Shown here piece after piece: positions 49,637 to 57,105 of a stretch of 64,000 bases of DNA. The stretch covers positions 11,646-75,645 of the forward strand of contig DJWJ01000016.1 of assembly GCA_002440965.1 (NCBI GenBank), in the 5' to 3' direction. The notes under the pieces were generated by a model. That model made no database searches. It saw only the letters and a list, made by a program, of their open reading frames with translations, and had not been told where the DNA came from. This stretch comes from Candidatus Omnitrophica bacterium UBA6233. GTDB lineage: Bacteria > Omnitrophota > Gorgyraeia > Gygaellales > Profunditerraquicolaceae. The position numbers were made by a program, and so were the translations under genes. Numbering within the stretch: position 1 is the stretch's first letter; the number at the start of each line of letters is the position of its first letter.

Positions 49637-49909
49637 TTTAAATGAATCTGGCAAGTTTATCCGCGAATTGAGATTTTAGCCAAAGCACGCTTGAGGATTT
49701 TCGGGAATTCCGAGGCCAAGCTGAAAGCTTGGCAATCTCGGAACGGCTGTCCGATGTTTGTAGTATAGAGACAGGCTGAGAGCGCCGAGTGAAAGCACGA
49801 GGCGCGAGTTCGGCAGCCGCCGAAAATACGAAAGACCTTTGGCGGCACGCTCCTAATTCTGTTAGCGGGCAAAATCGATTGAGCGGGAAACTTGGCAGAT
49901 TCATTAAAA
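49637..49909. repeat. MITE-like inverted-repeat element 2
   Basis: A ~273-bp element. The left end (TTTAAATGAATCTGGCAAG..., from 49637) and the right end (...CTTGGCAGATTCATTAAAA, to 49909) match as inverted repeats over about 40 bases with few mismatches. Inside are CCAAGCT-GAA-AGCTTGG and GCCGCC / GGCGGC stems. No transposase is encoded. Together with element 1 it fills the 537-bp gap between the amidohydrolase and crcB. Confidence 0.65.
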
Positions 49910-49969
49910 CTTACTCGACAGGACCCGCGTAAGGTCTAGAGTTAACAAAGTGGTAGATTTATCAATATT

Positions 49970-50344
49970 ATGATAAAATTCTTAAATCTGGTTATCGGCG
50001 GGGCAGCGGGGACGATTGCCCGTTATTTGCTGGCAGGGTTTGTGTATAGGGTGGCAGGGACAAGTTTTCCTTACGGAACGCTTATCGTAAATGCCTCCGG
50101 ATGTTTTATCTTAGGGATCTTGGCTTCTTTAGCGGATAAGAAATTTGTGCTTGGGCCGGATGCCAGAATATTATTGATGATCGGTTTTTGCGGCGCGTTT
50201 ACTACCTTTTCAACTCTGATATTTGAATCCGATAATCTGGTTAGAAATGGGCAGGCAATAAAAGCATTCAGTAATATATTGATTAGTGTAATTTTAGGCT
50301 TTATTTTATATAGAGTCGGTTCTTTATTAGGCGAGATTATTTAA
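49970..50344 (+). CDS. crcB: Fluoride channel CrcB/FluC
   Basis: A 124-aa four-helix membrane protein: 'GTIARYLLAGFVYR', 'FPYGTLIVNASGCFILGIL' and 'GFCGAFTTFSTLIFE' with the Phe and Thr/Ser residues of the FluC pore. It exports fluoride as a dual-topology dimer. A DUF190 gene follows by 13 nt, a usual partner. No fluoride riboswitch is evident before it, where an inverted-repeat element lies instead. Confidence 0.9.
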   Translation: MIKFLNLVIGGAAGTIARYLLAGFVYRVAGTSFPYGTLIVNASGCFILGILASLADKKFVLGPDARILLMIGFCGAFTTFSTLIFESDNLVRNGQAIKAFSNILISVILGFILYRVGSLLGEII

Positions 50345-50357
50345 ACCGGGAGATAAA

Positions 50358-50690
50358 ATGAAAATTCCTGCGGACGGTAAGCTCTTAAGAATTTTTATCG
50401 GCGAAGCGGACAAATGGAATGGCAAACCGCTTTATGAAGAGATCGTGCTTCTGGCCAAAAAAACAGGGATGGCTGGAGCAACTGCCATAAAAGGATTTAT
50501 GGGTTTTGGATGCAAGAGCCATATGCATACTGCAAATCTGCTCAGATTATCCGAAGACTTGCCGATTGTCATTGAAATCGTCGATAGCGAGGATAAGATC
50601 AACACGTTTATCCCTCAACTTGATAGTATGGTTAAGGAAGGTTTAATTACTCTGGAAAAAGCTAACGTAATCATGTACCGCGCGCAATAA
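50358..50690 (+). CDS. DUF190-family protein
   Basis: 110 aa, a PII-like fold protein of DUF190: 'LLRIFIGEADKWNGKPLYEEIVLLAKKTGMAGATAIKGFMGFG', 'SEDLPIVIEIVDSEDKINTFIPQLDSMVKEGLITLEKANV'. These proteins often sit beside crcB. Their ligand is probably a nucleotide. The likely role is to sense a signal related to the channel. Confidence 0.9.
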   Translation: MKIPADGKLLRIFIGEADKWNGKPLYEEIVLLAKKTGMAGATAIKGFMGFGCKSHMHTANLLRLSEDLPIVIEIVDSEDKINTFIPQLDSMVKEGLITLEKANVIMYRAQ

Positions 50691-50706
50691 AAAGGAGAAG
50701 ACTAAC

Positions 50707-51456
50707 ATGCAAATGGTAAAAGATGTGCATCTGACGGGAAAAGATCTGACACAAATGGTTCAATTACGCCAGCAGGATGTGGGCAAATACGCGATTGTTC
50801 CGGGCCCCAAGGATAGGCTGGAAGTTTTAATGAAGAAAATCGAGAATCCGGTCAAGAATTTTACTTTTATGGAATATTCCATGTTCACCGGGACTTATCA
50901 AGGGATCAAGATTACCATGATGAACGGCGGAAGATTTTCTACGGATACCTCGATTACCTCGGAAGTAATGTGCAATGCCAGAATTGATAATATTATCCGC
51001 GCGGGCTCTGCCGGTTCTTTGGATGAAAATATAAAAGTAGGAGATTTATTCGTGGTTGATGAAGTTATCCGCGGAGACGGGGTTACGCCTTATTATGTGG
51101 ATAAGGACTTTAAAACAGTTGCCGATAAAAAAATTGCCGATACGCTTTATGAGGCGGGTAAGGCTATGGGTATAAATATCCATCGTGGAAAGGCCTGGAG
51201 CACGGATGCGCTTTTACGCGAAACCAGAGAAATCGTCGAAGCTAAGCGTAAAGAGGGGGCAAGAGCCGTAGATATGGTCTCTTCAACGCTTTTGACCATT
51301 GCCCAGACTTATGGCGTTAAAGCAGGTTCGATCCTGGCCGTAAGCGATAATGTGATTACCGGCGAAATGGGTTTTATGAATCCATTGTATTATATGGCTG
51401 AGGCGAATATTTTAAAAATTGCCCTTGAGGCAGTGGTAAAATTAGAGGGAAAATGA
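50707..51456 (+). CDS. Nucleoside phosphorylase (UdP/PNP-I type)
   Basis: 249 aa of the nucleoside phosphorylase-I superfamily: 'YAIVPGPKDRL', 'GRFSTDTSITSEVM' and 'NIIRAGSAGSLDENIKVGDLFVVDE', with C-terminal 'AVSDN'. It splits nucleosides to base and pentose-1-phosphate. The base specificity is not set by these motifs. The downstream MtnA-like gene overlaps by 4 nt and an aldolase follows, which suggests use on MTA or 5'-deoxyadenosine. The ATG has AAAAGGAG before it. Confidence 0.85.
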   Translation: MQMVKDVHLTGKDLTQMVQLRQQDVGKYAIVPGPKDRLEVLMKKIENPVKNFTFMEYSMFTGTYQGIKITMMNGGRFSTDTSITSEVMCNARIDNIIRAGSAGSLDENIKVGDLFVVDEVIRGDGVTPYYVDKDFKTVADKKIADTLYEAGKAMGINIHRGKAWSTDALLRETREIVEAKRKEGARAVDMVSSTLLTIAQTYGVKAGSILAVSDNVITGEMGFMNPLYYMAEANILKIALEAVVKLEGK

Positions 51457-52421
51457 AATTTTCTCCGCTTTTCTGGCCGATCCAGTTTAAAAACGGGATA
51501 ATTTATATCCTTGATGAAACTCTCCTGCCGCATAAGCTTACCTATATAAAGGCAAAGAACTACCAGGAGGCCTGTCGCGCGATAAAAGAAATGAAAACCC
51601 GGGCTGTGGGCCAGGTCATTCTGGTAATGTATATTTTTCTGCAATTACTCGAGCAAGGGAAAAAGAAAGACCTGGTTAAAGTTGCTCAAGCTATCAACTC
51701 TACCCGTCCGACTTTATCATTTAAGTTTTTAACCGATATGGTTTTGGGTTGGGCTAAATCCGGCGCTCCTTTAGATAAATGCATTACGGGATTTTTAGAA
51801 GGTTTAAAATACAGCCGGATCAAACAAGCTGAAGAAGCCAGCAAATTAATTAAAAGCGGTGATTGCATATTAACTCATTGCAATATCAGTGGTCTCCTGC
51901 CTTTAATCGGAGAAATTTGTCAAAAGCAGGGTAAAAAGATAAGTTTTTTCGCGACTGAAACCCGTCCATATATGCAAGGCTCGCGTTTAACTGCCTGGGA
52001 GTTAAAACAAGCCGGATTTGACGTAACCATAATCACCGATAATATGGTTGCCGCGGTTATGTCTTTGGGTAAGGTAAATAAAGTTATTGTCGGCGCGGAT
52101 CATTTGGCGCAAAACGGAGATATCGCCAATAAAATCGGAACTTATGGAATCGCGGTCTTAGCTAGACATTTCAATCTGCCTTTTTATGTTTTATGCCCGC
52201 CGGCTTCCGGATTAAAGAGCGGCAAAGATATCAAAATCGAGATCAGACCGGATATCGAGATGCTTGAGTATCAGGGTTTGCGCTTGGCGCCTATTGGCGC
52301 GAAAGGTTATTATCCGGCATTCGATGTTACTCCCAATAAATTAATTACCAAACACATCCATTTAAATGTAGGGACGGTTCTCAATTCAAGGCAGAAGTGT
52401 CCCCGGAGGGGACAGTTTTAG
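51453..52421 (+). CDS. MtnA-like aldose-ketose isomerase
   Basis: 322 aa of the eIF2B/MtnA family, close to methylthioribose-1-phosphate isomerase: 'YILDETLLPHKLTYIKAKNY', catalytic Cys in THCNISGLL, ATETRPYMQGSRLTAWEL, and Asp in VGADHLAQNGDIANKIGTYGIAV. The C-terminus would usually end 'AFDVTPNKLITKHI'. The last residues (LNSRQKCPRRGQF) and the stop come from a palindromic repeat at 52370. The overlap with the upstream gene is ATGA. A ribose-1,5-bisphosphate isomerase role is the main alternative. Confidence 0.8.
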   Translation: MKFSPLFWPIQFKNGIIYILDETLLPHKLTYIKAKNYQEACRAIKEMKTRAVGQVILVMYIFLQLLEQGKKKDLVKVAQAINSTRPTLSFKFLTDMVLGWAKSGAPLDKCITGFLEGLKYSRIKQAEEASKLIKSGDCILTHCNISGLLPLIGEICQKQGKKISFFATETRPYMQGSRLTAWELKQAGFDVTIITDNMVAAVMSLGKVNKVIVGADHLAQNGDIANKIGTYGIAVLARHFNLPFYVLCPPASGLKSGKDIKIEIRPDIEMLEYQGLRLAPIGAKGYYPAFDVTPNKLITKHIHLNVGTVLNSRQKCPRRGQF

Positions 52422-52442
52422 GTTGGTTTGAGAACCGTCCCT
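52370..52442 (+). repeat. REP-like palindrome covering the mtnA-like 3' end
   Basis: AGGGACGGTTCTCAA (52370-52384) and TTGAGAACCGTCCCT (52428-52442) are a perfect 15-bp inverted repeat; TGTCCCC and GGGGACA make an inner stem. The stop codon of the isomerase (52419-52421) is inside it. The arm motif GGGACGGTTCTC is known to me from dispersed repeats in other genomes. Confidence 0.85.
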
Positions 52443-52456
52443 AATAGAGGAGAGAG

Positions 52457-53458
52457 ATGATTTTTAGCAGAGAGAGGGCGTTAAAAAAAGAAATAATTCA
52501 AGTTGGCAAACATCTTTATCGGAATAGGCTGGCTGTGGCTAAATCCGGGAATTTAAGTGCGCGCCTGGATGCTGAAAACATACTGATTACTGCAACCGGA
52601 ACATCGCTAGGGGATTTAAAATATAAGGATATTGTAAAAGTAAATTTAAGCTCTGAGAAAGTTTGCGGTGAGGCCAAGCCCAGTTCAGAGTTACCTTTAC
52701 ACGCTCTTGTTTATAAGAATTTCGATTCTAAAGTTGTGATTCATGCCCACCCTCCTTTAATCAACGGTTATTTTGCGGTTACCTCAGATTTAAAGGCCTT
52801 AACCTTCGAGACTAAATTTTATCTGGGGAATATTCCGGTTATTGAGCAAGATACTCCTACTGTAACTAAACCCGGAGCAGTCATAAGCGCGTTGAAATCC
52901 AATAGTTTAGTTATACTGAAGAATCACGGGATAGTGGCGATAGCTGATAAATTCGGCGACGCGCTTAATTTAACTGAAGCCCTGGAAGAGGCAGTGCGTA
53001 GCGCTGCTTTGGCCAGAATATTCCAGAAAGATATTCTTGATGATTTGGACAAGGTTTTAAAAGAAGATTTGGCCAAGGATGTCGCATATACAATGTTTTC
53101 TCCAGAGCATATCCAGGCGATTGTAGATTTAGTGAATAAAGACGAATTCATTGCTCAAAAAGGGAAAGAACAGGATTTAACGGTAAAGCTGGCTATAAAA
53201 TTGGACGGAAGCGATAAAGCCTACAAATTTAATTTCGAAAAAGGAAAAATCGTAAAATTGGATTTTGATAGCGAGGCGCCATTTGTAATTTCTGCCCCGG
53301 CCAATGTCTGGGAGCAGGTGTTTTTGGGTAAGCTCGATTCGTTTGTGGCGGTTACCCAGGGGAAAATGAAATTGCAGGGACAATTGGGCCAGCTTTCCAA
53401 GTGGTATGTGCCCTTTACTCGGCTTTTTGGGATATTTAAGGAAGTAAAGATAAAATGA
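52457..53458 (+). CDS. Class II aldolase fused to an SCP2-like domain
   Basis: 333 aa. Residues 1-205 are a zinc-dependent class II aldolase/adducin domain: 'GNLSARLDAENILITATGTSLGDLKYKDIV', Glu in PSSELPLHALVY, zinc His pair in VIHAHPP and a third His in LKNHG. Residues about 215-333 match an SCP2 lipid-binding fold ('KLAIKLDGSDKAYKFNFEKGKIVKLDFDSEAPFVISAPANVWEQVFLGKLD'). The enzyme probably cleaves a ketose-1-phosphate to DHAP and an aldehyde. The SCP2 tail is unusual. It overlaps aldehyde dehydrogenase by 4 nt. AGGAG is well placed. Confidence 0.8.
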   Translation: MIFSRERALKKEIIQVGKHLYRNRLAVAKSGNLSARLDAENILITATGTSLGDLKYKDIVKVNLSSEKVCGEAKPSSELPLHALVYKNFDSKVVIHAHPPLINGYFAVTSDLKALTFETKFYLGNIPVIEQDTPTVTKPGAVISALKSNSLVILKNHGIVAIADKFGDALNLTEALEEAVRSAALARIFQKDILDDLDKVLKEDLAKDVAYTMFSPEHIQAIVDLVNKDEFIAQKGKEQDLTVKLAIKLDGSDKAYKFNFEKGKIVKLDFDSEAPFVISAPANVWEQVFLGKLDSFVAVTQGKMKLQGQLGQLSKWYVPFTRLFGIFKEVKIK

Positions 53459-54942
53459 TTAAAAATTATCCGCTCTATATAGGCGGAAAATTCATCGAGA
53501 CCAAAGACAGGCTGGGAGTGCTTAATCCTTCGACGGGAAAAGTAATTGCCGAGGCTTCGCTTGCTTCGTTAAAAGAAGTGGAATTGGCTTTAGTAAGCGC
53601 AAGAGCAAGTTTTGACCAGGGAGACTGGCCACATTTAACCCTAGCCCAGCGTAAGAATTTTATCGTTAAAATTGCGCAAGGAATCCTAGATAATGCCGCG
53701 GAACTGGCAGAGTTAGAAAGCGCAAATACCGGGAAACCCACTAAGGAATCCACTTTTATGGATATTCCTTCGGCGGCAAGAACTTTTTCCTATGCCGCCA
53801 ATAATTTCGAAAAATTCCTGAAAGCAGAAGATTTAAGAATCGGAGAAGAAGCGGAAGCAGTTTTAAGGCGCGAGCCAGTGGGAGTTGCGGTATTAATCGT
53901 TCCCTGGAATTATCCGCTTTTAATCGCCTGCTGGAAATTAGCCTCAGCTTTGTCTGCCGGAAACACGCTGATATTGAAGCCATCCAGCCTTACTCCTTTA
54001 ACCGCTCTAAAGCTGGCCCGGATTATACATGATGCCGGATTACCAGCAGGAGTCGTAAATGTTATCAATGGCAGCGGCAGCAAGATTGGAGAGGCGCTTT
54101 GTTCGGATAAACGGGTGGATATGATTTCTTTTACTGGGAGCAATGAAGTGGGTAAGTCGATTTTGGAGTATTCATCTAAAAACGCAAAGAAATCGATTAT
54201 GGAATTAGGTGGAAAATCCGCCAGCTTGATTTTTGGGGATGTGGATTTGGATACGGCGGTGAATAGTTCGCTTTGCTCCATATTTTTGAATCAAGGGCAG
54301 ATGTGCACAGCTATGTCGCGGATATTTGTGCAGGATAATTTATATGATAAATTCGCGGATAGTTTTGTGGAAAAGGCCAAAAGGCTTAAGCTTGGGACTC
54401 CGGACGACCCCGAAGTGCAAGTCGGGCCGTTAATCAGCGAAAACCAGCGCAAAAAAGTTATCGTCTATATTGAGAAAGCTAAAAGAGAGGGTGCTAAGGT
54501 ATTATGTGGCGGGAAGATCCCGTCTAGTCCGGAATTAAAAAACGGTTTTTTCTTTGAGCCTACGGTTTTAGCCGGGGTTAACCGAAACGCGCATATATTT
54601 AAGGAAGAAGTATTCGGCCCGGTAGTCATCATCGGAAAATTTTCCAGCGCAGAGGAAGCTTTAGATTTGGCTAATGCCAGCGATTTTGGTTTGGCAGCTT
54701 GTATTTGGACCAAGGATCTGGAGTTAGCTAAAGAATTTTCCCGGAAACTTAACGCCGGGACTGTTTGGATTAATACTTACGGCATGTTTTATAATGAACT
54801 TCCCTATGGCGGATTTAAGAGGAGCGGTTTTGGCAAGGAATTAGGCAAGGAGGGAATTCTCGAGTATACCCGGCTTAAGAATATAATCATTGATCAGTCG
54901 CCTGATTCGAAACCTTTGGTCAACTACTGGTACGGGTTCTAA
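53455..54942 (+). CDS. NAD(P)-dependent aldehyde dehydrogenase
   Basis: A 495-aa ALDH with FTGSNEVGKSI (NAD site), the general base Glu in ELGGKSASLIF and the catalytic Cys in NQGQMCTAMSR. It most resembles betaine/aldehyde dehydrogenases. It overlaps the class II aldolase gene (ATGA), so it may oxidise the aldehyde made by the aldolase. The final length is standard and there is no truncation. Confidence 0.9.
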   Translation: MIKNYPLYIGGKFIETKDRLGVLNPSTGKVIAEASLASLKEVELALVSARASFDQGDWPHLTLAQRKNFIVKIAQGILDNAAELAELESANTGKPTKESTFMDIPSAARTFSYAANNFEKFLKAEDLRIGEEAEAVLRREPVGVAVLIVPWNYPLLIACWKLASALSAGNTLILKPSSLTPLTALKLARIIHDAGLPAGVVNVINGSGSKIGEALCSDKRVDMISFTGSNEVGKSILEYSSKNAKKSIMELGGKSASLIFGDVDLDTAVNSSLCSIFLNQGQMCTAMSRIFVQDNLYDKFADSFVEKAKRLKLGTPDDPEVQVGPLISENQRKKVIVYIEKAKREGAKVLCGGKIPSSPELKNGFFFEPTVLAGVNRNAHIFKEEVFGPVVIIGKFSSAEEALDLANASDFGLAACIWTKDLELAKEFSRKLNAGTVWINTYGMFYNELPYGGFKRSGFGKELGKEGILEYTRLKNIIIDQSPDSKPLVNYWYGF

Positions 54943-54945
54943 ATT

Positions 54946-55662
54946 ATGCTGAAATACATCTTATCTATATGGTATTGGATTGCCAGCACAATTATTACAA
55001 TGGTTTTATTTTTTGTAGTGCTTTTTATCGTCGTCTTTACTTTTCCTTTTGATAAGAAGAATAAACTTGCGCATGCGCAATGTTTCTGGTGGTCGGATTG
55101 GGTGATCCGAATGAATCCTTACTGGAAATTGCGGGTCGAGGGCTTGGAAAATATTGATTACTCCAAGACCTATGTAATTATCGCTAACCATCAGAGTCTG
55201 GCCGATATAGCTGTGCTTTACCAAACCCGCATGCAATTTAAATGGGTCGCCAAGCAAAGCCTTTTTAAGATTCCTTTTATCGGATGGTGTCTTTCTTTAA
55301 TCAAGCATATAAAGCTGGAAAGGGGGGATTTCTCCAGCATTAAAAAACTATATCGTGAGGCAGCGGAATGGCTCAGGAAAGATATGTCGGTATTATTTTT
55401 TCCCGAAGGTACCCGCAGCGATACCGACACGATGAATGCTTTTCAAAACGGCGCCTTTAAATTAGCCCTCAAAGAAAAGAAGCCGATTCTTCCTGTTCGC
55501 ATCAGAGGCACGCGTGATGCTATCCCTAAAGGGAGTTGGGTGTTTGAGGCTAAGGTTGATGCGGTAGTTACAGTGTTGCCGGTAATAGAAACAAGCGAAT
55601 TAGCCCCAGGCGATTTTGCTTTACTTAGGGATGAAGTTTTTGCCAAGATTTCCGGAAATTAA
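54946..55662 (+). CDS. plsC: 1-acyl-sn-glycerol-3-phosphate acyltransferase (PlsC-like)
   Basis: 238 aa. One N-terminal membrane helix (residues about 8-32) is followed by the acyltransferase domain: NHQSLADI (NHxxxxD), 'FKWVAKQSLFKIPFIGWCL', FPEGTRSD and 'PVRIRGTRDAIPKGS'. It adds the second acyl chain in phospholipid synthesis. It begins 3 nt after the ALDH stop; it may be on the same message though the pathway differs. Confidence 0.9.
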   Translation: MLKYILSIWYWIASTIITMVLFFVVLFIVVFTFPFDKKNKLAHAQCFWWSDWVIRMNPYWKLRVEGLENIDYSKTYVIIANHQSLADIAVLYQTRMQFKWVAKQSLFKIPFIGWCLSLIKHIKLERGDFSSIKKLYREAAEWLRKDMSVLFFPEGTRSDTDTMNAFQNGAFKLALKEKKPILPVRIRGTRDAIPKGSWVFEAKVDAVVTVLPVIETSELAPGDFALLRDEVFAKISGN

Positions 55663-55674
55663 AAAATCAAGTTG

Positions 55675-55683
55675 TGGTATAAT
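55675..55683 (+). promoter_or_regulatory. Extended -10 promoter of the Hsp20-like gene
   Basis: TGG-TATAAT (55675-55683) is an extended -10 with a perfect hexamer, 32 nt before the Hsp20-like start, with no good -35. The leader carries GAAAGGAG as SD. Confidence 0.6.
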
Positions 55684-55714
55684 AGCTATAGGTATGTAAA
55701 GAAAGGAGATGGCT

Positions 55715-56260
55715 ATGAAAAATAAAACCTTGCTTATTATCTTGGCTGCCTTATGCGCATTATTGATATTTGAAACAGGATATTTGGTCGGAATCGGCGA
55801 GCAAAGAAGAATGTTCCGGAATTTAAGGAGCCGCTACATTTATCCGCCGCAACCATTTAATCCGAATTGGGACTTTCCGCGAATACAAAGAGAAAAATTT
55901 CCTGTTCAAGCGGGAAAAGAGAGTTTTTTTGTTACAACAATGACTTCAAAAGACACAGACCAAGCGAAAATAATTACGGTTAAACTGCCGGGTGTGGATA
56001 AAAAGGATATCAGCGTTGAAGTTAACGGAATATATCTGGCTGTTCAGGCAAAGCAAAAGAGAGAGGCCGGTATAAACCGAGACGACTTTTCTGCTCAAAC
56101 ACTAAATTCATCCGGTTTTGTCCAGGCAATCGCTCTTGGCGATAACGCGGATACGCAGCATATCCAGGCGGAATTTAACAAGGAGACTCTTACGATTACT
56201 ATTCCTAAAGATAAGCGCTCAAAGCCTTCGGGAAAAACTTTTACTGTTCCGATAAAATGA
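55715..56260 (+). CDS. Membrane-anchored Hsp20/alpha-crystallin-like protein
   Basis: 181 aa. Residues 1-25 make a hydrophobic N-terminal helix (TLLIILAALCALLIFETGYLVGIG) that would tether the rest, outside the cytoplasm. The alpha-crystallin core follows (IITVKLPGVDKKDISVEVNGIYLAVQAK, 'AEFNKETLTITIPK'). Classical Hsp20 lacks such an anchor. The ATG at 55715 is chosen over 55709, which sits at the SD. The overlap with purU is 4 nt. It may guard envelope proteins. Confidence 0.75.
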   Translation: MKNKTLLIILAALCALLIFETGYLVGIGEQRRMFRNLRSRYIYPPQPFNPNWDFPRIQREKFPVQAGKESFFVTTMTSKDTDQAKIITVKLPGVDKKDISVEVNGIYLAVQAKQKREAGINRDDFSAQTLNSSGFVQAIALGDNADTQHIQAEFNKETLTITIPKDKRSKPSGKTFTVPIK

Positions 56261-57096
56261 ACACCTATATTCTTTTATTACAATGCAAAGACCAAAAAGG
56301 TATCGTAGCCAAGCTTTCGGACTTTATTTTTAAGCGCGGAGGCAATATTATTACCGCCGATCAATATTCCACTGATTTCAAGGCGGGGCATTTTTTTATC
56401 CGGTTGGAATTTGTCCTAGACGGTTTAGCCCAAAGGGATAAGCTGGAAGAAAGCCTGAATCTCTTTGTTTCTCCATTACGTGCCAAGTTCTCGCTTTACA
56501 ATAAACATAAGGCATTGCGCATGGGAGTATTGGTTTCTAAACCCAGCCATTGCCTGGCAGAGATACTTTATTTGTGGAAAGAACAGGAATTAGACGTTGA
56601 GATTCCTTTTGTCATCAGTAATTTTGCAGGCCACAGAGAGTTGGTAGAACAATACAGGATTCCATTTCATTTTGTTCCTGCGGTTAAGAGTAACCGGAAG
56701 GAGAATGAGCTGTTGAAGATAATCGGCGCCAAGACCGATTTTCTGGCGCTTAGCCGTTATATGCTTCTGCTTTCCAAGAAGTTTCTTAATGCTTATGACA
56801 AGGATATCATAAATATCCACCACGGGCTTCTACCCTCATTTAAAGGAAGCAATCCTTACCGGCAGGCGCTTTCTGGCGGAGTAAAAGTGATTGGAGCAAC
56901 CAGCCATTTTGTTACCGAAAAGTTGGATGAAGGGCCGATTATCGCTCAGGAAGTAGTGAGTGTTTCGCATAGGGATGGTTTGATGGATTTAATACGTAAG
57001 GGTAAGAATCTGGAAAAGAAAGCTTTAATTGACGCAATCCGCTCCTATATCGATTATCGCGTAATTAAACATAACAATAAAACTATAGTTTTTTAG
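56257..57096 (+). CDS. purU: Formyltetrahydrofolate deformylase PurU
   Basis: 279 aa. An N-terminal ACT domain ('LLLQCKDQKGIVAKLSDFIFKRGGNIITADQYSTD') and a formyltransferase-type hydrolase domain ('NIHHGLLPSFKGSNPYRQALSGGVKVIGATSHFVTEKLDEGPII'). It splits 10-formyl-THF to formate and THF. The Asn/His/Asp active site (NIHH...DEG) is present. It could supply formate and balance C1 units with the purH/fol genes. It overlaps the Hsp20 gene. Confidence 0.9.
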   Translation: MNTYILLLQCKDQKGIVAKLSDFIFKRGGNIITADQYSTDFKAGHFFIRLEFVLDGLAQRDKLEESLNLFVSPLRAKFSLYNKHKALRMGVLVSKPSHCLAEILYLWKEQELDVEIPFVISNFAGHRELVEQYRIPFHFVPAVKSNRKENELLKIIGAKTDFLALSRYMLLLSKKFLNAYDKDIINIHHGLLPSFKGSNPYRQALSGGVKVIGATSHFVTEKLDEGPIIAQEVVSVSHRDGLMDLIRKGKNLEKKALIDAIRSYIDYRVIKHNNKTIVF

Positions 57097-57105
57097 TTCA
57101 TTGCG

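Noticed and set aside
49638..49904. 88- and 71-aa minus-strand ORFs in the gap
   Set aside because: They lie wholly in an inverted-repeat element with no SD and no family resemblance; likely chance ORFs.
49910..49969. Fluoride riboswitch before crcB
   Set aside because: No recognisable fluoride-aptamer core. The sequence is the end of an inverted-repeat element plus a short A/T-rich stretch.
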